64,000 nucleotides of DNA. It comes from Paenibacillus massiliensis 2301065 = DSM 16942 (GTDB taxonomy: Bacteria > Bacillota > Bacilli > Paenibacillales > Paenibacillaceae). The stretch spans positions 372,001 through 436,000 of the forward strand of contig NZ_KB898188.1 in NCBI RefSeq assembly GCF_000377505.1. Direction: 5' to 3'. Shown here piece after piece: positions 25,333 through 35,091 of the stretch; position 1 is the first letter of the stretch; each line of letters begins with the position of its first letter. Under the pieces are notes generated by a model, which made no database searches, was not told the origin of the DNA, and was given only the letters and a program-made list of their open reading frames with translations. The position numbers were made by a program, and so were the translations under genes.

Positions 25333-26742
25333 ATGAAGCAACAGACTACAATTATAGATACGAGAGTAGATGCAAGATTACCTCATAGTGAATGTCAGAC
25401 CGCCGACAAGCGTCGGGAAAATAGTATGAAGGAAAGCAGAGGGGCTTCCTCCCGTTCGGGGCAGCAAGCTCCTACTCCAGTGGTCTACCGATTCGATGGT
25501 GACACGGACGGACGCATCACTGGCTACGCCGATTATGCCCGTCTGATTGACGGAATCAGCACCATTCTATTTCAGAAATACGGAGTCACCTACGAGCTGT
25601 ACGCCAGTAATGATCCGAATATGGAATATTGGAGCCTGCTGGAGGAGGATGTGTGCAAAAACAATCCAGAGGTAGAGCATGTAGCACGCATCTATGATCG
25701 CCTTGAGGAGCGCACCCTCAAGTATGATGACGAGGGAGAGGTGCCGGATTATGGCGTTCACCTGTCCATCCATAACAATGTATTCGCATATCCCGAATGG
25801 GGAGTGGCATTGGCAAGGGTTCCATTTTTCCGGGAGCATGGCATCTATAAAGAGGATTTCGTGTTCTCCATCGGAGATCAGCAGCTGCTTGATTTTCTCA
25901 GTAATGTCCGGGCACGGGAACGCCGTCAGAATATGAATCGAGTCACGGTCTTTACGGACACAACTCATGGAATCAATCGTAAGAGTGAGCCCGTCACAAG
26001 AGCAGTCAGCCGCGAGGAAGTCATCATGGACCCTGCCATCAAGCAGGAAATCTTCCGTTCGTTGGATCAGTTTTTCGAGGCAGATCGGACCTTCTACCGG
26101 ACCTACAATATTCCATACAAACGGGGAATTCTGCTCTACGGACGCCCGGGTAACGGCAAGACTACACTCGTTAAATCCATTGCTGGTACCGTGAACGGCC
26201 CAGTGGCCTATTGGCAGATCACGGAGCACACCGACAGCGGCTCCATCAAGGAGGTATTTGAAGCAGCCTCGCGTCTGGCGCCGATGGTGCTCGTCATTGA
26301 GGATATTGATTCCATGCCGCAGCATTCTCGCTCCTTCTTCCTGAACACGCTTGATGGAGCGACGTCCAAGGAAGGCATCTTCCTGATCGGAACGACTAAC
26401 TATCCTGAGAAGATTGATCCGGGACTGATGAACCGGGCAGGTCGTTTTGATCGTGCCTATGAGGTGGCCCTACCGGATGAAGAGCTGCGCAGGAAGTTCT
26501 TGGAATTGCGCGGCATCGGAGCCTTCGTGGCGACCGAGGAGGTCCAGAAGGCTGCCAAGCTGGCGGAGGGTCTCTCGCTCGCTCAGCTTGGCGAGCTGTA
26601 TGTTACGGCAGCACTGGAATGGCATGAGCAAGGTCAGACGGACCTCTTGCGCATCATACAAGGCATCAAGGGAGAGCTCGATAAGGAGCGCAAGCAAGAC
26701 TGGATGGCTCGCCCGGATGACCATCGTATGGGATTCTTTTAA
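25333..26742 (+). CDS. AAA+ ATPase partnered with RtcB
   Basis: A 469-residue protein: an N-terminal region of about 230 residues without known domain, then one AAA module with Walker A GRPGNGKTT (about 270-280), Walker B MVLVIEDIDSM, a sensor region FLIGTTNYPEKID and the arginine-finger motif NRAGRFDRAYEV. No membrane segment. The AAA core resembles BCS1/ClpX-like central ATPase domains. Its tight coupling to rtcB suggests remodelling of the ligase or its RNA/protein substrates. An alternative start about 100 bases later lacks a better ribosome site, so I kept 25333. Confidence 0.88.
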   Translation: MKQQTTIIDTRVDARLPHSECQTADKRRENSMKESRGASSRSGQQAPTPVVYRFDGDTDGRITGYADYARLIDGISTILFQKYGVTYELYASNDPNMEYWSLLEEDVCKNNPEVEHVARIYDRLEERTLKYDDEGEVPDYGVHLSIHNNVFAYPEWGVALARVPFFREHGIYKEDFVFSIGDQQLLDFLSNVRARERRQNMNRVTVFTDTTHGINRKSEPVTRAVSREEVIMDPAIKQEIFRSLDQFFEADRTFYRTYNIPYKRGILLYGRPGNGKTTLVKSIAGTVNGPVAYWQITEHTDSGSIKEVFEAASRLAPMVLVIEDIDSMPQHSRSFFLNTLDGATSKEGIFLIGTTNYPEKIDPGLMNRAGRFDRAYEVALPDEELRRKFLELRGIGAFVATEEVQKAAKLAEGLSLAQLGELYVTAALEWHEQGQTDLLRIIQGIKGELDKERKQDWMARPDDHRMGFF

Positions 26743-26827
26743 GCACTAATGAGCTTGATGAAGGGATCCTTCGAAGCTGTTGATATTTTAACAGGTATAA
26801 GTCCGGCCGAGATCGTGTAAGAACGAC

Positions 26828-26861
26828 CCAAGACCCCTCTGTATTGCAGGAGGGGTCTTGG
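26828..26861. terminator. 12-base-pair hairpin after the rtcB operon
   Basis: CCAAGACCCCTC (26828-26839) pairs perfectly with GAGGGGTCTTGG (26850-26861). There is no good T tract on either strand, so it may be a transcript-stabilising stem rather than an intrinsic terminator. Confidence 0.5.
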
Positions 26862-27036
26862 CGTATCATGTACAGCAGATGACATAACATAGATGACAGA
26901 CTGTGGAGAAACAAGCTTATATCAAAAGCTGGGGAGCAGCAATTAGTATGGATAATAACCCGTATTGATCACAGCACACTGTCTCTAAATGCAATAAGGT
27001 AGAATAACTAACGAAAAAGGATAAAGGAGAGTTCAC

Positions 27037-27384
27037 ATGATACACCTAGAGCGTTCCATGGGAAGAATCCATCTGACGTTGGATGCGATCCACATGGGTG
27101 AGGATATTGTAGTATGCATCAGTGGCGGGGATCGCCCTCATCTGGGCACAATTACAGCAGGTGCACGTCTGGAGCCGATTCGTACCGTTCAGCTGCAGAC
27201 GCACAAGGAATTTTATATTACAGAGGAGATTGCTGTGCGTCTGCGAAGGCAGTTCCGCGGGAATTTTGCCATCTGCTGCGGTGCCCATCTGGAGCAGATT
27301 ACGAAGGAAGAGATCACACAGCTAACGGAGCTGGGCATCCAGCTTGGGGACGAGCTCATTCAGCTCCTGAAACAGTCCTCCTAG
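27037..27384 (+). CDS. LpdD-like (prenylated-flavin chaperone-like) protein
   Basis: A 115-residue protein that resembles LpdD, the small subunit D of gallate decarboxylase systems, thought to help with the prenylated flavin cofactor. Matching features are GEDIVVCISGGDRPHLGTIT and the C-terminal CCGAHLEQITKEEI. Neither the UbiD-like decarboxylase (LpdC) nor the flavin prenyltransferase (LpdB) is present here, so it is an orphan. AAAGGAGA precedes the ATG. It is a monocistronic gene, convergent with the AraC/GyrI gene. Confidence 0.65.
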   Translation: MIHLERSMGRIHLTLDAIHMGEDIVVCISGGDRPHLGTITAGARLEPIRTVQLQTHKEFYITEEIAVRLRRQFRGNFAICCGAHLEQITKEEITQLTELGIQLGDELIQLLKQSS

Positions 27385-27435
27385 CTACACAGTCACCACC
27401 GTATTCCACAGCGCATACTGGAATGTACACGTATA

Positions 27436-28323
27436 TTAATCGCATGCCTGCACGGGAAGACATATCTTCATTCGCATACGATCCGGGAAACGCGATTGCC
27501 GCACATCTGTAATCTCGAAATCGGGTCCTTCTCTTCTGGAGTAGTTCGAATTCGGTAACCATACTCCATAAATATATCTTCGAATGTCCTGGGCCATGGC
27601 TGCCGGTCCATCTACCGTAAATTCGGCATACAAGCCAGCTGGTAGCTCCATACTGATCCAGTCCCCATCGTCCGGTGCAGGCAGCAGCTGACGAGTCTGT
27701 TCTCCAACTACGAAGGAGAAGGTCCCTTCATCTTCAAAATGACATGCAATGCCATAGCTGAAATCAGGAGCTGCTTTCTCTGGTATGCGCATAAAGTGGC
27801 CTTCCTCGCCGAATTGTCGATAAAAATCAGGGATATCTTGATAGTATTGCTCCTCCAGCAGCGTTGTTCGGTATTCGACGCCCAGGATCGGGATTGCGTC
27901 CAGCTCACGTATGACAGGCTTGTTCATAGCTATGTCCTCCTTCGTGTGTGTTCGATAATTCAGGAAATCAATAGGCTGCTGCCCTCGTCCGTTCCATGGG
28001 TCCTGTTTCCGGCGGAATTGTCCTGGAGTAATCCCCCAGTACTGCTCGAATGCACGGGTAAAAGCCTCCTGGGATTGATACTGCACTTCAATCGCAATGC
28101 TCAATATTCCACGCTCGGTATGTACCAGCTCTCCAGCAGCCATTGTCATTCGGCGCTTCCGTATGTATTCCTGAATAGAGAACCCGGTAATGGCCTGAAA
28201 TAATCGTTGAAAATGAAAGGGAGAAAAGCCTGTCGTTGCGGCTATTTCCTTCACCTTCAAATCCTCCTTCAAGTGCTCCTCCATGAATACCACTGCCTTT
28301 TGCATAAGACGATAATACTCCAT
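27436..28323 (-). CDS. AraC-family regulator with GyrI-like ligand domain
   Basis: A 295-residue protein. Residues 1-105 are the AraC double helix-turn-helix (VKEIAATTGFSPFHFQRLF, then QSQEAFTRAFEQYWGITPGQFR). Residues about 135-295 form a GyrI-like effector-binding domain (PVIRELDAIPILGVEYRTT through ITDVRQSRFPDRM), as in Rob and multidrug-sensing regulators. ATG 28323 follows AAGGAGGAG; upstream ATG 28347 is poorer. The promoter side carries five 10-base tandem repeats. Target genes are unknown. Confidence 0.9.
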   Translation of the reverse strand: MEYYRLMQKAVVFMEEHLKEDLKVKEIAATTGFSPFHFQRLFQAITGFSIQEYIRKRRMTMAAGELVHTERGILSIAIEVQYQSQEAFTRAFEQYWGITPGQFRRKQDPWNGRGQQPIDFLNYRTHTKEDIAMNKPVIRELDAIPILGVEYRTTLLEEQYYQDIPDFYRQFGEEGHFMRIPEKAAPDFSYGIACHFEDEGTFSFVVGEQTRQLLPAPDDGDWISMELPAGLYAEFTVDGPAAMAQDIRRYIYGVWLPNSNYSRREGPDFEITDVRQSRFPDRMRMKICLPVQACD

Positions 28324-28355
28324 ATCTGACTCCTCCTTAATCAACAACCGGTATA

Positions 28356-28405
28356 CTCTTACTTGCTCTTACTTATTCTTACTTGTTCTTACCTGTTCTT
28401 ACTTA
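28356..28405. repeat. five tandem 10-base repeats upstream of the AraC/GyrI gene
   Basis: Five units close to TTCTTACTTG (CTCTTACTTG, CTCTTACTTA, TTCTTACTTG, TTCTTACCTG, TTCTTACTTA) lie 33 bases upstream of the start of the leftward regulator gene. The 10-base period places each copy on nearly the same helix face. Confidence 0.85.
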
Positions 28406-28543
28406 GTCTTTCTCCCCTTCATAGCTCTACTCCTTTTATTCCCTCTATTCTCTCTGTTCCCTTCCATTCTACTAGGTATGAAGTTGCAAGTTTTGATTTA
28501 TTGTGCTCAAATACATGTCTCCTGCAGCATCGCAAATACAACG

Positions 28544-28611
28544 CAAAAAAACCTGTCACTAGAATGAGGAAGCTAACCGAAAAAGTTAGTCTATCGTCAT
28601 CTAATCACAGG
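28544..28611 (-). terminator. terminator of the amino acid ABC transporter operon
   Basis: Read leftward, ACCTGT (28611-28606) pairs with ACAGGT and is followed by a run of T (A run at 28544-28550). An inner CTAAC/GTTAG hairpin lies within. Confidence 0.6.
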
Positions 28612-28649
28612 TACTACTGGCAATACAGGCCGTATTGGCAGTACGGACT

Positions 28650-29429
28650 TTACTTTCCATCTGACATAGCCATCTCAACAGCTTCTTCTCCACGCAGCCT
28701 GCCCAGAAACTGAACAGCTCTTGGACTGACAGGGTTTCTCAGCACTTGAGCAGGCGGCCCCTGCTCCACGATAACTCCATCATCCATGAAGATTACGTGA
28801 TCAGCCACATCCGCAGCGAACTTCATCTCATGCGTTACGATAACCATCGTCCGTCCCTCAGCAGCGAGCTCCTTCATGACTTTGAGCACCTCGCCTACCA
28901 ATTCTGGATCAAGTGCAGAGGTTGGCTCATCGAACAGGAGCACTTCGGGGTCTACGGCCATTGCCCGGGCAATACCGATCCGTTGCTGCTGTCCGCCAGA
29001 GAGCTGGTGTGGGTACACGTCGGCCTTATCCGACAGTCCTACCTTCTCTAGCAGCCCAAGGGCACGCTTACGTGCCTCCTCCTTGCCCTTCTTCTGTACC
29101 GTAACCTGCGCCTCCATTACATTTTGCAGCACCGTCATATGCGGGAACAAGTTATAGGATTGAAATACCATGCCTGATTTCTTGCGAAGCGCGAGCATAT
29201 CTTTCTTGCTTACCTTCGAGCCTCGTTCAAAAAGTAGAGATAACCCACCTAGCTCTAGCGTTCCCTGGTCAGGCATTTCCAACAGATTGAAGCAGCGCAG
29301 CAACGTCGTCTTGCCGGAGCCCGAAGGGCCAATGATGACAAGTACCTTGCCTTTCTCCAGGGAAAGATCCACTCCCTTTAGGACCTCCAGCGAGCCGAAG
29401 GATTTGTGTAAATTATGAATGGTAATCAT
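28650..29429 (-). CDS. polar amino acid ABC transporter ATPase (GlnQ/TcyC-like)
   Basis: A 259-residue ATPase: Walker A GPSGSGKTT, Q-loop VFQSYNLFPHMT, signature LSGGQQQR, Walker B VLLFDEPTSALD and switch His in VTHEM. The sequence layout is that of the PAAT family, close to the cystine transporter TcyC, though substrate cannot be fixed from the ATPase. It overlaps the permease stop by 4 bases (ATGA). It is the last gene of a binding protein-permease-ATPase operon. Confidence 0.92.
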   Translation of the reverse strand: MITIHNLHKSFGSLEVLKGVDLSLEKGKVLVIIGPSGSGKTTLLRCFNLLEMPDQGTLELGGLSLLFERGSKVSKKDMLALRKKSGMVFQSYNLFPHMTVLQNVMEAQVTVQKKGKEEARKRALGLLEKVGLSDKADVYPHQLSGGQQQRIGIARAMAVDPEVLLFDEPTSALDPELVGEVLKVMKELAAEGRTMVIVTHEMKFAADVADHVIFMDDGVIVEQGPPAQVLRNPVSPRAVQFLGRLRGEEAVEMAMSDGK

Positions 29430-30109
29430 GAAGTTCCTCCCACCCGGATGGCATGGCGACCTACACGCTTCTCAACATAGTTCTGAAGTGCCGAAAGTAC
29501 TGTACTGAACAATAAATAAATAACGGCTGCTTCTGAATAGACCAATAACGCCTCATAAGTGGTCGCAGCGATCTGCTGGGATACACGGAACATCTCCAGA
29601 TAAGCGATACCTGCCGCCAGCGATGTATCCTTCACGAGACTGATAAAGGAGTTCCCAAGCGGAGGAACCGACACCCTTGCTGCCTGTGGCAAAATAATAC
29701 GTCGCAGCGCCTGCGTTCGGGTCATCCCAAGTGACTCTGCTGCCTCCCATTGACCATGATGCACGGACTGAATCGCTGCACGTATGACCTCCGAATTGTA
29801 CGCTCCCACACTTAGACTAAAGCCGATCAGTGCGGCAATGAATGGGTCCAGTACGATACCCACCGTCGGTAAGCCATAGAAAATAATATAGAGCTGCACC
29901 AGGAGCGGTGTACCGCGTATGATCCATACATAGAATCGAGCGATTGCTATGAGAATGCTTACGCCCGACAGGCGAGCGAGTGCTGTCAACAGCGCCAATA
30001 CCAAGCCAAATGCAAAGGATAGTATAGCGAGTGGCAGTGTAAAAGCAACCCCTGCTTTTAGCAGGGGCCAGAAGGAATCCATTAGAATTTGAATATCGCG
30101 ATTGTCCAT
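29426..30109 (-). CDS. polar amino acid ABC transporter permease
   Basis: A 227-residue permease with about five TMs of the His/Glu/Gln/Arg/opine family. The EAA-type loop that contacts the ATPase is EAAESLGMTRTQALRRIILPQA. IIRGTPLLVQLYIIFYGLP is typical of the family. It lies 113 bases downstream of the binding-protein gene and overlaps the ATPase gene. Confidence 0.92.
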   Translation of the reverse strand: MDNRDIQILMDSFWPLLKAGVAFTLPLAILSFAFGLVLALLTALARLSGVSILIAIARFYVWIIRGTPLLVQLYIIFYGLPTVGIVLDPFIAALIGFSLSVGAYNSEVIRAAIQSVHHGQWEAAESLGMTRTQALRRIILPQAARVSVPPLGNSFISLVKDTSLAAGIAYLEMFRVSQQIAATTYEALLVYSEAAVIYLLFSTVLSALQNYVEKRVGRHAIRVGGTS

Positions 30110-30222
30110 CTTTCATGACATCCTTTGAATAATATTCATCTCTGTCAAGAGGTTGCAATGCTTAATGTTGTCACACGTTGTCACAGTGTATTGACATCAC
30201 TATCTTATTTTTATTCTTCAGT

Positions 30223-31062
30223 TTATTTGGATACATCCGTACCGAAGTATTTCTCGGAGATGGTCAGGTAGGTTCCGTCACTCTTCATATCGGCCAGGGC
30301 CTTGTTCACTGCCTCTATCAGGTCGTCATTGCCCTTATTGAACAAAGCTGCACTCTCGGAAGCTTCCTCTACTTCATCTACAGCCTTCAATGGCACATCT
30401 GGACGCTGCACCTTCAGATCAAGGAAGGATAGACCGTCGTTCACTGTCGCATCTACACGCTTGGAGGTTAATAGGTCGATTGCCTGATTGAAGCCCTCTG
30501 TTGCTACGATCTCTGCACCATTGCTCTTCGCAATCTCAGTCAGGTTGCTCGTCAGAGATTGAGCAGCCTTCTTTCCTTTCAGATCAGCGAATTGCTTAAT
30601 CTCGTTATTGTCCTCACTCACGATCAGCACCGCTTTGGAGACAATATAAGGATCGGAGAAATCATACTTGGCTTGGCGCTCATCATTGATAGACACCTGA
30701 TTGAACACCACATCGAATCGCTTGGCATCCAGGCCTGCGAACATTCCGTCCCACTGAGTCTCGACGAATTCAGGCTCTACACCCAGACGCTTGCTGACTT
30801 CACGAGCGATCTCTACATCAAAGCCTGTCAGTTGGCCTGACCCATCACGGAATGTAAAGGGTGCATAGGTACCTTCCGTACCGATCCGCAGCTTGCCACT
30901 TGCCTTGACAGCTTCCAATGCTGACTGGGCTGTCTCCTGATTGCTAGCAGCTCCGTTATTGCTGCCTGCTGTATCCGTAGTCTGACCCGTGCTATTTCCG
31001 CACGCTGCCAGCACCAGCAAGAGAATAACCCATGTTACCGCTAAGAAATGTACCCTTTTCAT
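30223..31062 (-). CDS. polar amino acid ABC transporter substrate-binding lipoprotein
   Basis: A 279-residue family 3 solute-binding protein. The signal peptide ends in the lipobox LAACGNS, so the mature protein is anchored to the outer face of the membrane through Cys. Domain marks: LRIGTEGTYAPFTFRDG, LTGFDVEIAREVSKRLG, WDGMFAGLDAKRFDVV and the closing SEKYFGTD. The LVLEAN-like pattern is that of cystine or arginine binders. ATG 31062 was chosen because the lipoprotein signal begins there (MKRVHFLAV). A promoter lies at 31151-31180. Confidence 0.92.
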   Translation of the reverse strand: MKRVHFLAVTWVILLLVLAACGNSTGQTTDTAGSNNGAASNQETAQSALEAVKASGKLRIGTEGTYAPFTFRDGSGQLTGFDVEIAREVSKRLGVEPEFVETQWDGMFAGLDAKRFDVVFNQVSINDERQAKYDFSDPYIVSKAVLIVSEDNNEIKQFADLKGKKAAQSLTSNLTEIAKSNGAEIVATEGFNQAIDLLTSKRVDATVNDGLSFLDLKVQRPDVPLKAVDEVEEASESAALFNKGNDDLIEAVNKALADMKSDGTYLTISEKYFGTDVSK

Positions 31063-31341
31063 ATCTACTTCACTCTTTTCTCTATAAAATGTACCGCTGT
31101 GACCCCTTGTTTTAATCAAGCGAATGACCGATTAACGAGGCAGCAATTGAATACTACACCATGTTACGGTAAAGCGTCAATTAAAAAATATGATAATTCC
31201 GATGAATTTAATATATTTTAAAATAATCTATACAATCTCTATTTCAGGAGCTATCAGTAGCCTTGAGAAATCCCTAAGCTACAATAGCTTTTCCTGAGAG
31301 AAATAGATTATTCACTTTCATGGTAGCCCACGTACCAGCAC
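31063..31341. other. AT-rich spacer upstream of the amino acid transporter
   Basis: Contains the transporter promoter and, about 14 bases further upstream, a GGAATT on the minus strand (31200-31195) that recalls part of a CymR box; the rest of a CymR site is not convincing. No ORF or RNA structure is evident. Confidence 0.4.
31151..31180 (-). promoter_or_regulatory. sigma-A-like promoter of the amino acid transporter operon
   Basis: On the minus strand TTGACG (31180-31175) and TAGTAT (31156-31151) are separated by 18 bases, about 90 bases upstream of the binding-protein start. Confidence 0.6.
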
Positions 31342-31380
31342 AAAAAAACGTTCCTGAGCCTTGAAAGGACTCGGAACGCT
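31342..31380 (-). terminator. terminator of the deoB-deoD-pdp operon
   Basis: CGTTCC and GGAACG form the outer stem, with GAG/CTC and CC/GG inside after single bulges; read leftward it ends in seven T. It lies about 95 bases past the pdp stop. Confidence 0.75.
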
Positions 31381-31475
31381 TTCTTGATTACAAGAGTTTT
31401 GTTTACTTGTTAACTTTGCGAACTCGTCATCTTTGTTTGCTCGGTAATCCGACTATGATGTGATGTCACATTCAT

Positions 31476-32777
31476 TTAGCCTGTTACTACATCGTACACA
31501 AGCTGCGGCGCTACCGCGTGATCAGCAATCTGAATGTGCTCCCGAATCATACGAATGACCTCATCGACCTCTTCGCGGTTAGCGTGAATCGTGACGAGCG
31601 ACTCACCTTTACGCACCGTATCCCCGATCTTCTTGTTCAGCATGAGACCTACAGCCAGATCAATATCTGATTCCTTGGTCGCCCGTCCGGCTCCAAGCTT
31701 CATGGCCGCAGTACCAATCTCATCTGCGGTTATAGCAGCGACGACGCCATCCTGATCAGCTGGTACTTCGATCTGATAGGCTGCTTGTGGCAGCAGCTCA
31801 GGACGATCCACCACCTGCTCATTGCCGCCTTGATTGCGGATGAATTCCTTGAACTTATCCAAAGCCTTGCCACTGCGCATAACCTCACGCAGCTTCTCCT
31901 CGGCTTCCTCCAGCGACGTTGCCTTGCCTGCCAAATAGACCATCTGGCTTCCCAGAGCCAGACACAGCTCCTCGAGATCGGCAGGTCCCTTGCCCTGCAA
32001 AGTGTCAATCGCCTCGCGAACCTCCAGCGCATTGCCAATAGCGTAACCGAGAGGCTGGCTCATATCCGAGATCACAGCCATCGTCTTGCGGCCTACACTA
32101 TTCCCGATGCTTACCATAGCCTGGGCCAGCTCCTTGGCCTCCTCGACCGTCTTCATGAAGGCACCTGCACCTGTCTTGACATCCAGTACGATTGCATCCG
32201 AGCCTGCTGCAATCTTCTTGCTCATGATGGAACTGGCAATCAATGGAATGGAGTTGACGGTTCCTGTGACATCACGGAGTGCATACAGCTTCTTGTCCGC
32301 TGGAGTCAGGTTGCCACTCTGACCGATTACTGCAATCTTGTGCTCGTTGACCAGCTTGACGAACTCCTCCTTGGAGATTTCAACATGGAAGCCCTCGATT
32401 GCCTCCAGCTTGTCAATCGTTCCTCCCGTATGCCCGAGTCCTCGTCCAGACATCTTGGCGACCGGAATATCCAGTGCTGCTACCAGAGGAGCAAGCACCA
32501 GCGTCGTCGTATCACCGACACCACCTGTAGAGTGCTTATCAACCTTGATACCGTCAATTGCTGACAAATCAATCGTCTCACCCGAATGCACCATCGCCAT
32601 CGTCAAATCTGCACGCTCACGTCCATTCATATCCTGGAAGAAGATCGCCATTGCGAGTGCGCTGGCCTGATAATCCGGGATGTCCCCATTGGTGTACCCT
32701 TGAATGAAAAATTGAATTTCCTCAGCAGTCAGCTCCTTGCCGTCCCGCTTTTTTGCAATAATATCGACCATTCTCAT
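31476..32777 (-). CDS. pdp: pyrimidine-nucleoside phosphorylase
   Basis: A 433-residue homodimeric phosphorylase that splits thymidine, deoxyuridine and uridine with phosphate to the free base and (deoxy)ribose 1-phosphate. Visible: the family signature [17 protein letters not shown], the phosphate-binding [13 protein letters not shown], and the C-terminal mobile domain ending [14 protein letters not shown]. Length is standard. It is the last gene of the operon with deoD and deoB, giving a full salvage route from deoxynucleosides to deoxyribose 5-phosphate. Confidence 0.95.
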   Translation of the reverse strand: MRMVDIIAKKRDGKELTAEEIQFFIQGYTNGDIPDYQASALAMAIFFQDMNGRERADLTMAMVHSGETIDLSAIDGIKVDKHSTGGVGDTTTLVLAPLVAALDIPVAKMSGRGLGHTGGTIDKLEAIEGFHVEISKEEFVKLVNEHKIAVIGQSGNLTPADKKLYALRDVTGTVNSIPLIASSIMSKKIAAGSDAIVLDVKTGAGAFMKTVEEAKELAQAMVSIGNSVGRKTMAVISDMSQPLGYAIGNALEVREAIDTLQGKGPADLEELCLALGSQMVYLAGKATSLEEAEEKLREVMRSGKALDKFKEFIRNQGGNEQVVDRPELLPQAAYQIEVPADQDGVVAAITADEIGTAAMKLGAGRATKESDIDLAVGLMLNKKIGDTVRKGESLVTIHANREEVDEVIRMIREHIQIADHAVAPQLVYDVVTG

Positions 32778-32834
32778 TGTCTGATTCTCCTAGTCGTGAT
32801 TGAAGTAAGCCTACTCAGGCCTGCTCTATATTCC

Positions 32835-33542
32835 TTATAAAGAGATCGCCGTATCCAGCGCCACTTCCATCATCTCGTTGAAGGTCGTCTGGCGCTCCTC
32901 TGATGTCGTCTCTTCACCTGTGATCAGATGATCGCTGACGGTCAGAATGGTCAGTGCCTGCACACCATGTCTCGCAGCCAAAGTATACAGCGCAGTCGTC
33001 TCCATTTCCACACCAAGAATGCCGTACTGCATCAGCTTCTCCACGACCGATTTATCATCGCGGTAGAACATGTCAGAGCTGAAGATATTGCCCACATGCA
33101 GCTTCAGACCTTTGGCTGTGCCGCGATCATAAGCTGCCTTCAGCAACGGGAAGCTGGCGATAGGTGAATAGTCATAACCGCCGAATACATGACGGTTCAT
33201 GCTGGAATCCGTACAGGACGCCTGTGCCAGAATGACGTCACGGACCCGAACATGCTCCTGCATCCCACCACACGTGCCGACACGGATCAGATTCTTCACA
33301 CCATACTCGGTGATCAGTTCATTGGCATAAATGCTGATAGACGGAATCCCCATGCCAGACCCCTGTACAGAAATACGCTTGCCTTGATATGTACCTGTGA
33401 AGCCCAGCATTCCGCGCACCTCGTTATAGCAGGTTACATCCTGCAAATAGGTCTCTGCGATATATTTAGCACGAAGCGGGTCTCCTGGCAGGAGAATCGT
33501 CTCCGCAATATCTCCTGGTTTAGCTGCAATGTGAACACTCAT
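32835..33542 (-). CDS. deoD: purine-nucleoside phosphorylase, DeoD type
   Basis: A 235-residue hexameric-type phosphorylase acting on purine (deoxy)nucleosides. Family marks: [21 protein letters not shown] at the N-terminus, phosphate-binding [19 protein letters not shown] for ribose/base contact and the catalytic Asp in [10 protein letters not shown]. Middle gene of the salvage operon; a spacer of 57 bases separates it from pdp. Confidence 0.95.
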   Translation of the reverse strand: MSVHIAAKPGDIAETILLPGDPLRAKYIAETYLQDVTCYNEVRGMLGFTGTYQGKRISVQGSGMGIPSISIYANELITEYGVKNLIRVGTCGGMQEHVRVRDVILAQASCTDSSMNRHVFGGYDYSPIASFPLLKAAYDRGTAKGLKLHVGNIFSSDMFYRDDKSVVEKLMQYGILGVEMETTALYTLAARHGVQALTILTVSDHLITGEETTSEERQTTFNEMMEVALDTAISL

Positions 33543-33693
33543 GAAATTAATCCTCCTCAGAATAGCTGTAGCCTAATTATTGAATGTATAGGTGGTACTA
33601 GTGACTTTATCAGATTACATGTGAGCATAGAACTGCTGCAAGCGGGGAACCCAGTCTACCGCTGTTAAGCTGGTCATTCTCGACCCTAGACTG

Positions 33694-34875
33694 CTATTTC
33701 AAGGCACCCAAAAAGCTGGAGCCATGCTCAGGCAGCTTCACTCCGAAATTCTCTGCAATCGTGGCGCCGATATCGGCAAAAGTCTGGCGCAGTGGCAAGG
33801 CTCCTTCACCGCCCGTAAAGCGTGGAGAATACACGAGTAAAGGTACATATTCACGCGTATGATCTGTTCCTTTATAGGTAGGATCATTCCCGTGATCAGC
33901 TGTAATAATCAGCAGATCGTCATCCGTCATACGCTCCAATACCTCAGGCAAGCGGCCGTCATATTGCTCTAGCGCATCTCCATAACCTTGAGGATCACGA
34001 CGGTGTCCATACAGCGCATCGAAATCGACCAGATTCAGGAAGCTGATCCCTGTAAATGACTCCTCCAGCACCTGTACCAGCTTGTCCATTCCGTCCATGT
34101 TGGACTCTGTACGAATCGAACGGGTCACACCCTCGCCATCATAGATGTCGTTGATCTTCCCGATTGCGATGACTTCCAGTCCTTCATCCTTCAACTCATT
34201 CATGACCGTGCGACCGAATGGCTTCAAGGCATAGTCATGCCGATTCGGTGTACGCTTGAAGCTGCCTGGCTCGCCCACGAACGGTCGGGCAATGATGCGT
34301 CCCAGCATGTACGGATCATCCAGTGTAATCTCACGGCAGTATTCGCAGATCTCGTACAGCTCCTTCAGCGGTACAACATCCTCATGAGCGGCAATTTGCA
34401 GAACGGAGTCAGCCGATGTATAGACGATTAGCGCTCCTGTCTTTACATGCTCCTCGCCGAGCTCGTCGATAATCTCCGTACCACTAGCAGGCTTATTGCC
34501 GATGACCTTACGGCCTGTTTTTTGCTCGATTTGTGAGATCAACTCCTGCGGAAATCCATTCTCGAATACCCGGAACGGCGTATCAATATACAGTCCCATG
34601 ATCTCCCAGTGTCCTGTCATCGTATCCTTGCCCAGTGATGCCTCTTGCATTTTGCCATAATAGGCCAGCGGCTTCTCTGCTACAGGCACGCCCTCAATCT
34701 CACGAATATTGGACAGGCCAAGAGCTGCCATATTAGGCATGTGCAGACCGCCGCGCGCGCTTGCAATATGACCGAGGGTATCCACCCCAAAATCTCCAAA
34801 ATCTGCGGCATCCGGCGCTTCTCCGATACCAACAGAGTCCATAACGACTAGATGTATTCTTTTAAATGTGCTCAT
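33694..34875 (-). CDS. deoB: phosphopentomutase
   Basis: A 393-residue alkaline phosphatase-superfamily mutase that converts (deoxy)ribose 1-phosphate to the 5-phosphate, using the product of the two phosphorylases. Metal and catalytic sites are visible: [12 protein letters not shown] (first Asp), KDTMTGHWE with the phosphorylated Thr, [14 protein letters not shown], and [10 protein letters not shown] with HTREYVP near the end. Length matches Firmicute DeoB. It is the first gene of the leftward operon. Confidence 0.96.
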   Translation of the reverse strand: MSTFKRIHLVVMDSVGIGEAPDAADFGDFGVDTLGHIASARGGLHMPNMAALGLSNIREIEGVPVAEKPLAYYGKMQEASLGKDTMTGHWEIMGLYIDTPFRVFENGFPQELISQIEQKTGRKVIGNKPASGTEIIDELGEEHVKTGALIVYTSADSVLQIAAHEDVVPLKELYEICEYCREITLDDPYMLGRIIARPFVGEPGSFKRTPNRHDYALKPFGRTVMNELKDEGLEVIAIGKINDIYDGEGVTRSIRTESNMDGMDKLVQVLEESFTGISFLNLVDFDALYGHRRDPQGYGDALEQYDGRLPEVLERMTDDDLLIITADHGNDPTYKGTDHTREYVPLLVYSPRFTGGEGALPLRQTFADIGATIAENFGVKLPEHGSSFLGALK

Positions 34876-34980
34876 ATCAACGGCTCCTATCTTTAGATGA
34901 AGGCATCCGCCTTCTTCATATAACTACAGTATATCCTTTTCTGGGCCAATCGTGTAGGCGTGTACCATAGATTTACTCAT

Positions 34981-35008
34981 TTACAGTATTGTCTTGCTCG
35001 CTTATAAT
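34981..35008 (+). promoter_or_regulatory. promoter-like element for the MFS gene
   Basis: A perfect TATAAT at 35003-35008 lies 16 bases after a weak TTACAG (34981-34986), about 85 bases upstream of the MFS start. Confidence 0.45.
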
Positions 35009-35091
35009 CAAGTGTTATACATAGAACACAGCTTTTACCAACTCATTTTCTTTCCAAAATGAGCAGTTCAATGCACAAAGGAGCCTTCATC

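Noticed and set aside
31180-31215. CymR box upstream of the amino acid transporter
   Set aside because: Only the GGAATT half is recognisable, which is too little to call.
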